Counted from the stretch's first letter, positions 16,322-25,406 are shown. The stretch is 64,000 bases of DNA from Pannonibacter sp. XCT-53 (GCF_009915765.1 NZ_JAABLQ010000001.1:1-64000), one strand, 5' to 3'. The notes: generated by a model from the sequence alone, not told the origin. Program-made: numbers and translations.

Positions 16322-17425
16322 ATGGCCACGATCCGCAAACGCACGCTGCCCTCGGGCCTGGTCCGGTGGCAGGTGGACTTCACCGACCAGGCGGGCAAAC
16401 GCCGGTCCAAGCTGTTCCCGCGCCGGAAGGATGCCGACGTCTATCTGGTCAAGGTCCGCTCGCTGGTCGCCAACCACACCTATCTGGCCGACAGCGACAG
16501 CACGACCGTGGCCGAGGCCGCGAAGGCGTGGCTCGACCATTGCGAGGTGCGCTGCAAGACCGGGCGGCGGATGGAGCGGTCCACTCTGCGGGGCTACAGC
16601 GACTATGTGCGCCTGCACATCACCGCGCCAGAGATCGGCATCGGGGAGAAGCTGATCGCCCAACTGACCCGCCGCCATGTCAACGAGTTCCGCGACCGGA
16701 TGCTGATGAACGGCCGGTCCGAACACCTGACCCGCCGCGCGCTGTCGGTCCTGAAGCTGGCGCTGGACCATGCCATCGACAACGGCCAGCTGTTCACCAA
16801 TGCCGCCCAAGGGGTGCGGGTGATCAAGTCCAGCCGGATCGAGCACAAGGCGCCAGTGCCGACCAAGGAGGCGATCCGCGCCCTGATCGAGGCGGCCGAC
16901 GAGGATTTCAAGCCGCACCTGATCGTTTCGGCCTTGGGCGGATTGCGCGCGTCAGAGTTGCGGGGCCTGCGCTGGCAAGACGTCGATTTCGACAAGGGCT
17001 TCCTCCACATCCGCCAGCGCGCCGATGCCTACAACCAGATGGGCGAGCCGAAATCCCGCGCCGGGTTCCGCGACATCCCGGCCGGGCCGATGGTCTTGAA
17101 CGCCTTACGCCGATGGAAACTGCGCTGTCCGAAGAACGCCCACGATCTGGTCTTCCCCGCGCCGCAGGGCGGGATCCTGCAGCACACCAAGACCCAAGCC
17201 CGGTTCCGCAAGCTCTTGGAAAAGGTCGAGGTCACGATGCGCTGGCACGACTTGCGCCACTTCGCCGTGTCGCTGTGGATCGAGCAGGGCTTCTCGATCA
17301 AGGAGGTCATGACCTTCGCGGGCCATTCCTCGATCCAGATGACCATGGAACGCTACGGCCACCTGTTCCCCTCGCCCGACCACCAGAAAGCCATGGCGAT
17401 GGTCGAGGCGAAGCTTTTGGGGTGA
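16322..17425 (+). CDS. int: Tyrosine recombinase integrase
   Basis: The product is a complete phage-type tyrosine integrase. Numbered from the upstream ATG at 16319, the catalytic set is visible: R210 in GGLRASELRGLRW, K245, H310 and R313 in WHDLRHF, H336 in GHSS, and nucleophile Y346 in ERYGHLF. An N-terminal arm-binding region and a SAM-like core precede it. The second ATG (16322) has better spacing from GGAGGG at 16311-16316. It lies 0.7 kb from attR and should integrate the element at the tRNA-fMet 3' end. Confidence 0.96.
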   Translation: MATIRKRTLPSGLVRWQVDFTDQAGKRRSKLFPRRKDADVYLVKVRSLVANHTYLADSDSTTVAEAAKAWLDHCEVRCKTGRRMERSTLRGYSDYVRLHITAPEIGIGEKLIAQLTRRHVNEFRDRMLMNGRSEHLTRRALSVLKLALDHAIDNGQLFTNAAQGVRVIKSSRIEHKAPVPTKEAIRALIEAADEDFKPHLIVSALGGLRASELRGLRWQDVDFDKGFLHIRQRADAYNQMGEPKSRAGFRDIPAGPMVLNALRRWKLRCPKNAHDLVFPAPQGGILQHTKTQARFRKLLEKVEVTMRWHDLRHFAVSLWIEQGFSIKEVMTFAGHSSIQMTMERYGHLFPSPDHQKAMAMVEAKLLG

Positions 17426-17471
17426 GCAGTTTCGGGTGGCGGGAATGGTATGCTCTGGCTAACTTGCTGAC

Positions 17472-17972
17472 ATGCAGATCAATTTCACACGCGAACAGAT
17501 CCTCGAATATGCAGGGCGCTACGTCTATGACGCGGATGACGTGCTCGGCGCGCAGATGGAGGCTGCTGCACAAAGGGGCCACATGACGCGGGAAGACCTG
17601 ATCGAGGTCGCGCGGTGGAAGTGGCGCGGTGGCCGCACGCGCCAGCTTTGCAGTCAGCACACCGAAGCCGAGGTTCGGGAGATTACAGGTGTTTCGTTCG
17701 CAGCCGGGTCCGAGCGGCTTCGCATAGGCGCCCTGCTCGCGCTGCGTGGCGTGCAATGGCCCATGGCAAGCGTGATCCTGCACTTTGCGTTCCCAGACCG
17801 CTATCCGATTCTGGACGTGAGGGCGATGAATACTGTCGGTGGGTCGACCCTCTACAACTTCGAGAAATGGCTGGAGTATTGCGAACTGTGTCGGGCGACC
17901 GCCAGGCGCCACGCCGTCTCGATGCGCACCCTCGACAAGGCATTATGGGCTTTCGATAAGGATGCATCCTGA
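17472..17972 (+). CDS. Hypothetical protein between integrase and attR
   Basis: The 166-residue product is soluble and helical. A central stretch (LRGVQWPMASVILHFAFPD then RYPILDVRAMNTVGG) resembles the helix-hairpin region of HhH-GPD glycosylase-like proteins, but the catalytic residue is not evident. I cannot assign a function. It starts 46 bp after the integrase stop on the same strand and is the last gene before attR. In phages and satellites this spot often carries accessory cargo, including defence genes. Confidence 0.7.
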   Translation: MQINFTREQILEYAGRYVYDADDVLGAQMEAAAQRGHMTREDLIEVARWKWRGGRTRQLCSQHTEAEVREITGVSFAAGSERLRIGALLALRGVQWPMASVILHFAFPDRYPILDVRAMNTVGGSTLYNFEKWLEYCELCRATARRHAVSMRTLDKALWAFDKDAS

Positions 17973-18101
17973 CGAGCATCACGATTCCCGGTTCGTACCA
18001 ACGGTTTGCGGTAGTTCCGTGCGACACGACGCCGACGTCGCGACCTCGAAAACCGGCTAACAATTTGAAATAGCGTCGTTATTCCGGATGCGTGGGTAGC
18101 C

Positions 18102-18151
<50 letters not shown>

Positions 18152-19065
18152 AACAAAAAAACACACACACAAAACTCAAACGCAAAAACGCGCGAGATCG
18201 ATAATCTGTGAAAGAGAACAAAAAGTGAACATAAAAGGGGCGAAGGGAGACAGGGGCCAGCGCGGAAACAAAGATCACCAAACAGGCAGCTCGCGAAAGG
18301 CGCCCTGAAAGCCTGACCGTTCTGGTCCGGTTGCGCCAGACACCTGCCTCCCAGTCCGCGCGGAAGCGCCAGGGCCGGCACCCGCACCAAAACGGCAAAC
18401 AAAGACACACAGCCGGCAGAAACCCCCTGGACGAGACCGCTTTGCAGACCCTGACACATCGTCTCAAGGCCAATGCCGAACGCCCCCGCGCACATGACCG
18501 CGCGCGGATAACCACTGCCGCTGCGTCTCCTCATGTCCAGTCCGCACCCGACGCCACCCTGACGTCAGACCCCGAACATCCGCCTGCAGCATGGGGGGCA
18601 GCCCGGGCGTTCGATCCGTCCGCTGGCTCCTGGCCCTTCCACGGACTGCCCTTTGCTTCGCCGCTTGACGTGACTGCGCGAGAGGCTCTCGGCCGGCGGA
18701 TCGACATGCATGCGCATGCCGGTCCGGCCGAAATCATGATCCGGCTGCTTGGTCCGGCTGCCTGGTCCAGCTGCTCGCTCCGGCGGCCCAAAGCGCGGCG
18801 GACGGGCTGTCGCGCTGCGACACCGCAGTGCTCCCGGAGCTTGTCCGGGCGCTTCTCTTGCTTGCAGAGGATCCCGACCTTGCGCCGGCGGCACGCCGAA
18901 GCCTGAAGGGCAGCTGGATCCTCAGCGGATCGGCCGACTGGGGCATCCTGCTCTGGCCCGGGGGGCTGCTCGTAGTCCAGCGTTCCGCCGAGGCATTGCA
19001 AGCCCGCGTGTCCACGTCCCTTCCGCAGGGCGCAAGTGCCCGCCTGGTTCCGTCATCCGGCCTGG
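18152..19065. other. Spacer between attR and the photosynthesis cluster; possible eroded ORF
   Basis: The first 100 bases are A-rich (ACACACACAAAAC and similar) and resemble tRNA downstream sequence. From about 18828 to 19160 a plus-strand GTG-started frame has protein-like stretches (LPELVRALLLLAEDPDL, GSWILSGSADWGILLWPGG) but runs into the antisense of aerR, and upstream reading needs a frame change. I see no recognised family. It may be a decayed gene or chance. Confidence 0.4.
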
Positions 19066-19992
19066 TCAGGCCAGAGAGGGGGAAAAGACCTGCAGCAGGT
19101 CCTCCGGACACCGGGCAACGAGATCGGCGCCGACAGTCTCGAACTGGTCGGCCGCACTGACCACGGCGGCGCCGCCAATGGCCGTCAGCGTGCGCGGCAC
19201 AAGGGACCGGCAACGGGTCAGGGTCGACCGGCAGTCGGCGACTTCGTCCAACGCACCAATGGACAGGCCGATCACGTCATAGGGTCGCATGGCGAGGCGC
19301 ATGAACAGGTCGTCCCCCATCTCGACGTCGGCATCGCCGTCCACGTTCCAGCCCATGTCCAGCAGGCAGACCCTGACCAGCGTGATGCCGAGCGTGTGGC
19401 GGGTTCCAGCAGATCGCGCGAGCAGCACGCGGCGGGCCGCCGGTCTTGGCGTCACCTGGGCCGCGGCGTGGGCGAGATGGGTGACCACTGTCGCGAGCCG
19501 GGTCGAGGCGACGGCAACCTGCATGAAGTCCGCATCATCCTCACACCATTGCACGCCCAGTTCGGCCGCCAGCGGCGAGATCAGGAAGATGGCCAGCGCC
19601 GGCAGCGGCACGCGCGAGCGCACGAGCTCGTCGACGAGATCGCGGTGGTGACGGATGTCCGGGTCGAGGAGAGCGGCCAGAAAGCGCTCGCGGAAAGCGA
19701 CGGCGGCGGCCGCACCGGGGACCGAGAGCGGACGGCGGACCTGCTCCGGTCGGCGCCGGTCGGCGAGCGTCGGTCCGGTCCACACCCGGCCGTAGCGCCG
19801 GACAGGATCGGGATGCTGTGACCCGACCAGGCCGGAGACCTGACGACGGACCAGCCGCTCCAGCACTGTCAGTTCCTGACCGGAGAGATGGTCCTGCTGC
19901 GGGCCTCTCGGGTCGACACGGCCGCTCCGTTGCGCCAAGGGCTGCGCGCCCGGGCCATCGAACTGGCCGTTGATCCTGTCCTTGTCCAGCAT
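19066..19992 (-). CDS. aerR: AerR/PpaA-type antirepressor with B12-binding-like domain
   Basis: The 308-residue product has the layout of AerR/PpaA, the partner that modulates PpsR/CrtJ. Residues 35-60 hold an N-terminal helix (LSGQELTVLERLVRRQVSGL). About residues 95-180 form a four-helix cap-like region with W149 and D153 in GVQWCEDDADFMQV, a motif shared with cobalamin-binding photoreceptors. From about 187 a Rossmann-like half follows, with H199 in the TRHTLG segment as a candidate cobalt ligand. A strong AGGAGGGGGCA site precedes the ATG. It lies 61 bp downstream of a gene that repeats its N-terminal motif. ppsR is 9 kb away in the same cluster. Confidence 0.83.
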   Translation of the reverse strand: MLDKDRINGQFDGPGAQPLAQRSGRVDPRGPQQDHLSGQELTVLERLVRRQVSGLVGSQHPDPVRRYGRVWTGPTLADRRRPEQVRRPLSVPGAAAAVAFRERFLAALLDPDIRHHRDLVDELVRSRVPLPALAIFLISPLAAELGVQWCEDDADFMQVAVASTRLATVVTHLAHAAAQVTPRPAARRVLLARSAGTRHTLGITLVRVCLLDMGWNVDGDADVEMGDDLFMRLAMRPYDVIGLSIGALDEVADCRSTLTRCRSLVPRTLTAIGGAAVVSAADQFETVGADLVARCPEDLLQVFSPSLA

Positions 19993-20053
19993 TGCCCCCT
20001 CCTGATGATCAGGTCTGGACGGTCAGGCTCCTCCCCTCCGCCAGCGGTCTCCT

Positions 20054-20527
20054 TCATTGCCCCCTTGGCTCGCGCCGAAGTGCCTCCTTCACCATTCCCT
20101 CGGAGCGCAAGCCATGCAGGGCACCGACAAGATCGGACACCTGGCTGCGGATCGTGCGTTCCAGTATTCCCATGTCCTGCACCGACAGCTGGGCAAACTT
20201 GCCCGGCCGTCGCGACAGCGCGCGCCTGCCGTGCTCGGCCGGATCGCCCGAAGCGCCCGAAGCTCCCGAAGCTCCCGGCCCTCCGGCGGCGGCCACGTTG
20301 TCGGCGCCCGCGGACGCGCCATTCGCCTGTGCCATGCGGCCTTCATCGACCCCAGCCGCCAGGCGCCCGCATGTTCTCGTGGCCCGGCTTGCTGCCGCGC
20401 CCGTCAGCCCCTCCGCACGCGCGGGGCCTGCCTCCCCTCCTGGCGCCTCGGCCGCCTGCGCGTCCGCCGCTGCAGGCCGTCGCGGATGCCGTGGGCGTCT
20501 GCCCGTCTGTCGTTCTCGATAGGTCAT
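20054..20527 (-). CDS. Small protein sharing the AerR N-terminal motif
   Basis: The 157-residue product has a low-complexity Ala/Gly/Arg-rich first 110 residues and then LSVQDMGILERTIRSQVSDL at 114-133. That segment matches residues 36-55 of the downstream AerR (LSGQELTVLERLVRRQVSGL) in about half its positions, continuing to a shared LVG. No B12-like domain follows. Both genes begin with almost the same leader, GGAGGGGGCA then ATG, which suggests a tandem duplication with loss of the C-terminal part, or a free-standing version of the AerR N-terminal helix. An internal ATG at 20335 is an alternative start. Confidence 0.6.
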   Translation of the reverse strand: MTYRERQTGRRPRHPRRPAAADAQAAEAPGGEAGPARAEGLTGAAASRATRTCGRLAAGVDEGRMAQANGASAGADNVAAAGGPGASGASGASGDPAEHGRRALSRRPGKFAQLSVQDMGILERTIRSQVSDLVGALHGLRSEGMVKEALRREPRGQ

Positions 20528-20647
20528 TGCCCCCTCCCGTTGACGTGACCTATTTGATCGGGGGCTTGCCCCGTCCTGCATTCGATCACAGATCGCACGT
20601 CCTGTCCCGCATCCTCTTGCGGCGGACGGCCTTGGCCCTGCCTTCCT

Positions 20648-22564
20648 TCACCTGTGTTCCGCGTGATGGGTCCAGACCGGCCTGTCCTCGGTCCAGGTCG
20701 GATAGCCGCCGATCCGGGCCGTGCCGTGTTGATCGGCCTGCCCGAGCGCGTCGCGGACGAGGCTGGCGATCTGGCGGGCGTTCAGGCCGGCGTCGTCATA
20801 CATGTCCCGGGGCGAGGCCTGAGCTATGAACCGGTCCGGCAGCGTCAGCGTGCGGATGTCGCAGCGACCGTCCAGAAGTCCGCGGCCGGCCAGATGGTGC
20901 AGGACGAGCGCCCCGAACCCGCCCGTGGCCCCTTCCTCGATCGTGACGAGCAGCCGATGCGTGGCCATCAGGTCCTCGATCAGGCCGGTGTCGAGCGGCT
21001 TGGCAAACCGGGCGTCGGCGACAGTGACCGAGATGCCGAGCGCCGCGAGCAGGGCCCGGGCCTCGAGACATTCGCCGAGCCTGGCGCCAAAGGACAGGAG
21101 CGCTGCCGTGTGGCCGATGTCCACGATGCGTCCCTTGCCGAGCGGCAGGACGAGGGGCGGCTCGGGCAGGGGCGCGCCGGTGCCTTCCCCGCGCGGATAG
21201 CGCAAGGCGATCGGACCGCCGTCGTGGTCCGCCGCGGTCCGCACCATGTGGGCGAGTTCCGCCTCGTCGGCGGCTGCCATCACCGTGAAATTCGGCAGGT
21301 TGGCAAGAAACCCGATGTCGAAGGCACCCGCATGGGTCGGCCCGTCCGCTCCCACGAGACCTGCCCTGTCGATCGCGAAGCGAACCGGCAGGTTCTGCAA
21401 GGCGACGTCATGCACGACCTGGTCATAGCCACGCTGCAGGAAGGTGGAATAGATCGCGCAGAAGGGCCGGTATCCGCTGGCCGCAAGCCCGGCCGCAAAG
21501 GCGACAGCGTGCTGCTCGGCAATTCCGACGTCGAAGCTGCGCTCCGGGAACTGGCGCTGGAAATGGTCGATCCCGGTGCCGTCGGGCATGGCGGCGGTGA
21601 TGGCAACCAGACGCGGATCCGTCACCGCCAGGCGTGCGAGCGTCTTGCCGAAGACCTCGGTGTAGCTGGGCGCGCGCGCGACCGGCTTGCGCTGCTGGCC
21701 CGTCGCCACGTCGAAGGGATTGACGCCATGATAGCGGTCGCGCGAGGCCTCTGCCGGCGCATAGCCCGCGCCCTTGCGCGTGCGGACATGAACCACGACG
21801 GGGCCGGGATCGGCAGTCCTGAGCCGGCGAAAGAGCGCGAGCAGCGCGGGCAGATCGTGCCCGTCAACCGGTCCCTCATAGGCGAACCCGAGCGTTTCAA
21901 ACAGGCTGGCCGGACGGATGCCCGGATCGCCATCCCGGCTGTTGCCGGCAGACGCGACGAGCGCGTTCAGATGTGCCGACAGGGCCCCGGTCGGCGGCGC
22001 GATCGACATGTTGTTGTCATTGACGACAATGAGGAGCCGGTGACCCGACAGGCCCGCGTTGTTCAGGCCCTCGAAGGCCATGCCGGCCGTCAGCGCGCCG
22101 TCACCGATGACGCAGATGGTGAAGCCGTCGTCGCCGCTGAGCCGCCGCGCGGCTGCAAAACCGAGACCGGCCGACACGGACGTCGAGGAATGGGCCGCGC
22201 CGAACGGATCGTAGGGGCTCTCGTCCCGCCGGGTGAAGCCGGACAGCCCGTCCTTCTTGCGCAGGCTGCGCATGCGTTCCCGCCGGCCCGTCAGCACCTT
22301 GTGCGGATAGCACTGGTGACCGACGTCCCACAGCAGCGTGTCCTGCGGCGTGTCGAAGACGGTGTGCAGCGCCACCGTCAGTTCGACCACGCCCAGACCG
22401 GAGCCAAGGTGGCCACCCGTCTCGGACACGACCGCAATGACCTCGCGGCGCAGTTCCTCTGCAACCTGCACAAGCTCCGGTTCGGTCAGCCGCCGGAGAT
22501 CCCGCGGGCTGCCGATCGTGTCAAGCAACGGAGCTGTGACTGACGTATCGGACTTCAAGCTCAT
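20648..22564 (-). CDS. dxs: 1-deoxy-D-xylulose-5-phosphate synthase
   Basis: The 638-residue product is full-length DXS, a thiamine-diphosphate enzyme that condenses pyruvate and glyceraldehyde 3-phosphate in the first step of the MEP isoprenoid pathway. Visible are the H of [14 protein letters not shown], the ThDP motif [18 protein letters not shown] ending in NDNNMSI, and the transketolase central domain with [15 protein letters not shown]. The ATG at 22564 follows GGGAGG; the ATG ten codons upstream lacks support. Its place in the cluster and the perfect PpsR-type operator 140 bp upstream tie isoprenoid supply for carotenoids and phytyl/geranylgeranyl tails to photosynthesis control. Confidence 0.96.
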   Translation of the reverse strand: MSLKSDTSVTAPLLDTIGSPRDLRRLTEPELVQVAEELRREVIAVVSETGGHLGSGLGVVELTVALHTVFDTPQDTLLWDVGHQCYPHKVLTGRRERMRSLRKKDGLSGFTRRDESPYDPFGAAHSSTSVSAGLGFAAARRLSGDDGFTICVIGDGALTAGMAFEGLNNAGLSGHRLLIVVNDNNMSIAPPTGALSAHLNALVASAGNSRDGDPGIRPASLFETLGFAYEGPVDGHDLPALLALFRRLRTADPGPVVVHVRTRKGAGYAPAEASRDRYHGVNPFDVATGQQRKPVARAPSYTEVFGKTLARLAVTDPRLVAITAAMPDGTGIDHFQRQFPERSFDVGIAEQHAVAFAAGLAASGYRPFCAIYSTFLQRGYDQVVHDVALQNLPVRFAIDRAGLVGADGPTHAGAFDIGFLANLPNFTVMAAADEAELAHMVRTAADHDGGPIALRYPRGEGTGAPLPEPPLVLPLGKGRIVDIGHTAALLSFGARLGECLEARALLAALGISVTVADARFAKPLDTGLIEDLMATHRLLVTIEEGATGGFGALVLHHLAGRGLLDGRCDIRTLTLPDRFIAQASPRDMYDDAGLNARQIASLVRDALGQADQHGTARIGGYPTWTEDRPVWTHHAEHR

Positions 22565-22704
22565 AGCGTTCCCTCCCGCACATGAGCCCGTCATTCAGCT
22601 GGCAATTCGCCGGTAGGTCTGGCTTGCGCCCGGCCAAGCCGAAGATATCACGTCACCAACGGACGGTAGCATCTGGCGTCCATACTCGGAGATTTGAGGT
22701 CTGG

Positions 22705-22722
22705 TGTAAACTTTTTTTTACA
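22705..22722. promoter_or_regulatory. PpsR/CrtJ-type operator upstream of dxs
   Basis: The 18-bp site reads TGTAAA, C, eight T, then ACA, a perfect TGT-N12-ACA with palindromic TGTAAA/TTTACA ends. It lies between the cytochrome c stop and the dxs start and points to repression of dxs by PpsR under oxygen. Confidence 0.75.
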
Positions 22723-22782
22723 TCCATGAAAACACCGGGTCTTGCCGGCGGCGTGCCGCAGCGTTGCGCTGCAACGGAATGT

Positions 22783-23247
22783 CTATTGCGGTGCGCTGAA
22801 GCCCTGCAGATAGGCGATGACATTGTCGATGTCTTCGGGCTTCTTGAGCCCCGCGAAGGCCATCTTGGTTCCCTTCACGACATCGCGCGGGCTTGCAAGG
22901 TATTGCGTGAGCAGGGCCACGTCCCAGGTCTTGCCCGCGCCAAACTCTACCATTGCCTTGGAATAGGCGAAATCCGGCGCGCTGCCCGGCTGCCGGCCGA
23001 TCACCCCTTTCAGGCTGGGACCGACCTTCTTCTTGTCCGTGTCGACGTTGTGGCAGGCCGCGCAGGTCTTGAACACCTTTGCACCGGCCTCGGCATCGCC
23101 GGCCCTTGCGGGATCCGGCAAGACCACCGCCAGTGCGCAGGCGGCCGTCAGCAGGGCGAGGCTCGCCCAACGCCCCGGCCACGCGCTGACATGGTCCTCC
23201 TGCGGCAGGGTGCTTGCCTGGGGTTTTCTGGACATCCGGTCTTGCAT
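22783..23247 (-). CDS. Class I soluble c-type cytochrome (cytochrome c2/c550-like)
   Basis: The 154-residue precursor has an N-terminal export signal ending near residue 49 (VVLPDPARA). The mature protein of about 105 residues carries one haem motif, CAACH at 62-66, and a likely sixth ligand, M129 in GTKMAFAGLK. This is a periplasmic class I cytochrome c. Its place in the cluster makes an electron-donor role to the PufC/PufM reaction centre plausible. The ATG at 23247 follows AAGGAGAA. It is divergent from tspO and upstream of dxs. Whether it is the main cytochrome c2 cannot be told here. Confidence 0.9.
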   Translation of the reverse strand: MQDRMSRKPQASTLPQEDHVSAWPGRWASLALLTAACALAVVLPDPARAGDAEAGAKVFKTCAACHNVDTDKKKVGPSLKGVIGRQPGSAPDFAYSKAMVEFGAGKTWDVALLTQYLASPRDVVKGTKMAFAGLKKPEDIDNVIAYLQGFSAPQ

Positions 23248-23371
23248 GGTCGTTCTCCTTCCGCCCGGCGCCGGTCGCAGCTGTTCAGGCCGGTCTGCCT
23301 CGTCTATGGTCGCGGTTCCTGCATGATGGTCGTCGCATCATGGTCCTTTACCCCTCGAGTGGAGCGCGGGC

Positions 23372-23818
23372 ATGGCTGCAGCGATCTTTGCGTGTCTGGT
23401 CCTGTTCGCCGCGGCGAGCGGGGCCGTGTTCAAGCCGGGGACCTGGTACGCCAGTCTCCGCAAGCCGGGCTGGACGCCCCCCGACTGGGCCTTTCCTGTC
23501 GTCTGGTCTGTCCTTTACGTCCTCATCGGCTATGCCGGCTGGCGTCTGTGGACCGGCACGGGCTGGTCGCTGGCGCTTTTCTTCTGGGGCCTGCAGCTGG
23601 TGGCGAACGCGCTGTGGTCCTGGCTGTTCTTCGGGCTGCGCCGCATGGACCTGGCCCTTGCGGACCTCGTCCTCCTGTGGCTCGCCATCGTCGGCTTCAT
23701 CGTGACCGCGCTGCCGCTCGATCCGGTGGCGGCCCTGCTGTTCCTTCCCTATCTCCTGTGGGTGTCGGTCGCCGGACTGCTCAATGTCTCTGTGTTGCGG
23801 CTCAACCGGCTGGCCTGA
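23372..23818 (+). CDS. tspO: TspO/MBR family tryptophan-rich sensory protein
   Basis: The 148-residue product has five predicted membrane segments rich in Trp, with the family landmarks WYASLRKPGWTPPDWAFPVVW near residues 25-45, ALWSWLFFGLR near 80 and the ending LLNVSVLRLN. TspO is an outer-membrane tetrapyrrole-binding protein that tunes photosynthesis gene expression in Rhodobacter. It is divergent from the cytochrome gene, and its 3' end overlaps the convergent small membrane gene by 70 bp. Confidence 0.95.
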   Translation: MAAAIFACLVLFAAASGAVFKPGTWYASLRKPGWTPPDWAFPVVWSVLYVLIGYAGWRLWTGTGWSLALFFWGLQLVANALWSWLFFGLRRMDLALADLVLLWLAIVGFIVTALPLDPVAALLFLPYLLWVSVAGLLNVSVLRLNRLA

Positions 23819-24084
23819 GGCCCGAGGCGGCTGGCCACGTCGGCCACGTGTGCCACCAGCGACAGCGCCAGCACGACGAGGATCGCCAGCGCGCTGGCGC
23901 CGGTGAGCGCGAGCCCCAGTGCGACCAGCAGGCAGGAGCCGGCCAGGACATTGGGGAGGAGCTGACCCAGCCGCTGCCGCGGATGCGGGGCGAGCGCACA
24001 CAACAGGACCAGCTCCGCCCAGAGCACGGCAAGGGCGGCAGCACAGATCCAGCCGCGTGCAAGCCAGTCGGCCAGAAGCGTCAT
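23749..24084 (-). CDS. Small membrane protein downstream of bchP
   Basis: The 111-residue product has three hydrophobic segments between residues 10 and 90 and a polar C-terminal tail; I do not recognise a named family. Its ATG overlaps the bchP stop (ATGA), so it is translationally coupled to bchP. The last 70 bp lie antisense to the tspO 3' end. Coupling to bchP suggests a minor role in pigment or membrane assembly, which is inference only. Confidence 0.7.
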   Translation of the reverse strand: MTLLADWLARGWICAAALAVLWAELVLLCALAPHPRQRLGQLLPNVLAGSCLLVALGLALTGASALAILVVLALSLVAHVADVASRLGPQASRLSRNTETLSSPATDTHRR

Positions 24085-25406
24085 GGCTGCCGCGCCGGCC
24101 GGCCGAACAGCCGCGCCAGATCCTTGAAGAAGACACGGACATGGGCCAGCGGATCGCGCCGGACCAGCCGCTTGTTGAGATAGGATTCCCAGGTCAGGCG
24201 CTGGACATCCGGGTCGGCGCACAGCGATACGAACTTCTCGCGCAGGCTGTCGCTTCGGTACCAGATGGCCTGCATGAGGCCGAGGATCAGGAACACCCGA
24301 CCGTGGTCCTTCATGAACCGTCGTCTGGCCTCCCGCAGCGCCCGGCCGTCGCGGGAGAGGAGGCAGGCGGCCACCGCATCGGCGCTGAGCTGGCCGCAGA
24401 GCATGGCGTAATAGATGCCTTCGCCCGAAGACGGGGCAACGGTGCCGGCGGCGTCGCCGGCCAGCAGCACGTTGCGGCCATTGTCCCAGCGGCGCATCGG
24501 CTTCAGCGGCAGGGGCGCCCCTTCGCGGCGCAGCGTCCGTTCGCCGGCGAGGCCGGCCCGCTCGCGCAGGTCGGCGGTGGCGCGGCGCAGGTCATGGCCC
24601 TTCACCGCGGAGCCGCAGCCGACCGAAATCTGGCTGCCATGGGGAAACACCCAGCCATAGAAATCGGGCGAGATCCGGCCATCATAGATGACGTCGCAGC
24701 GGTCGGCCCGGAAGTCTTGTCCGGCATCTGCGATCTGGCCCTTGCCCTGGCCCTTACCCTGGCCTGTACCCTCGCTGGCACACTGGCCGGCTCCCTGGCC
24801 TGCACCCTGGTCTGCCAAGGCGCCGGTCCCGGCCTGACCCGAGGCCAGATGGGCGGGGGTCTCGACGATCTCGTGATAGGCAAACACATAGGGTGGTTTC
24901 TGGCTGGCCGGAAACATCAGCCGCCGGACGGCGGAGTTGGCCCCGTCAGCGCCGATGACCAGTCTGGCCCTGAGCGCGCGCGTCTCCTGGGATGTCTCGC
25001 CGTTCACGGGCTGTATCGACAGGGACAGGAGGCCGTCCGGGGTTTCCGACATGTCGACCAGCCGGGCCAGCAGACAGTCCGCGCCCGCCTGTTCGGCCCG
25101 CTGGCGCAGGAACGGATCGAAGGTTGCCCGGTCCACCATGCCGACGAAGCCGATCTCGCCGATCCGCATCTCCACCGCCGCGCCGGACGGCGCGATGACC
25201 CTTGCGCCGCGTGCCCGGGCCACCAGCAGCTCCTCGGGGATGCGGAAATCCGCCAGGGCGCGGGAGGGAATGGCGCCGCCGCAGGGCTTGATCCGGTTGC
25301 CGGGATCAATCAGCGCGACCCGATGGCCGGCCCGGGCCAACTGCTCGGCCGCCGTCGCGCCGCACGGGCCGCCCCCAACCACGGCCACATCATAGACGGT
25401 CTGCAT
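24081..25406 (-). CDS. bchP: Geranylgeranyl diphosphate/bacteriochlorophyll reductase BchP
   Basis: BchP reduces the geranylgeranyl tail of bacteriochlorophyll to phytyl. The FAD Rossmann motif (VVGGGPCGATAAEQLA) is at residues 9-24. KPCGGAIPSRAL near 40, FDPFLRQRAEQAGA near 96, VIGADGANSAVRR near 150 and GDAAGTVAPSSGEGIYYAM are typical of the family. At 441 residues it is about 45 longer than usual: residues 186-232 are a Gly/Gln-rich stretch with GQGAGQ and GKGQGKGQ repeats, set between the YVFAYHEI and RADRCDVIYDG blocks. It follows the transporter gene closely. Confidence 0.95.
   Translation of the reverse strand: MQTVYDVAVVGGGPCGATAAEQLARAGHRVALIDPGNRIKPCGGAIPSRALADFRIPEELLVARARGARVIAPSGAAVEMRIGEIGFVGMVDRATFDPFLRQRAEQAGADCLLARLVDMSETPDGLLSLSIQPVNGETSQETRALRARLVIGADGANSAVRRLMFPASQKPPYVFAYHEIVETPAHLASGQAGTGALADQGAGQGAGQCASEGTGQGKGQGKGQIADAGQDFRADRCDVIYDGRISPDFYGWVFPHGSQISVGCGSAVKGHDLRRATADLRERAGLAGERTLRREGAPLPLKPMRRWDNGRNVLLAGDAAGTVAPSSGEGIYYAMLCGQLSADAVAACLLSRDGRALREARRRFMKDHGRVFLILGLMQAIWYRSDSLREKFVSLCADPDVQRLTWESYLNKRLVRRDPLAHVRVFFKDLARLFGRPARQP

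Noticed and set aside
120..18101. Complete lambda-like prophage.
   Set aside because: I looked for tail tube, tape measure, baseplate, fibre, holin, endolysin and repressor genes in all frames and found none; both att ends are intact.
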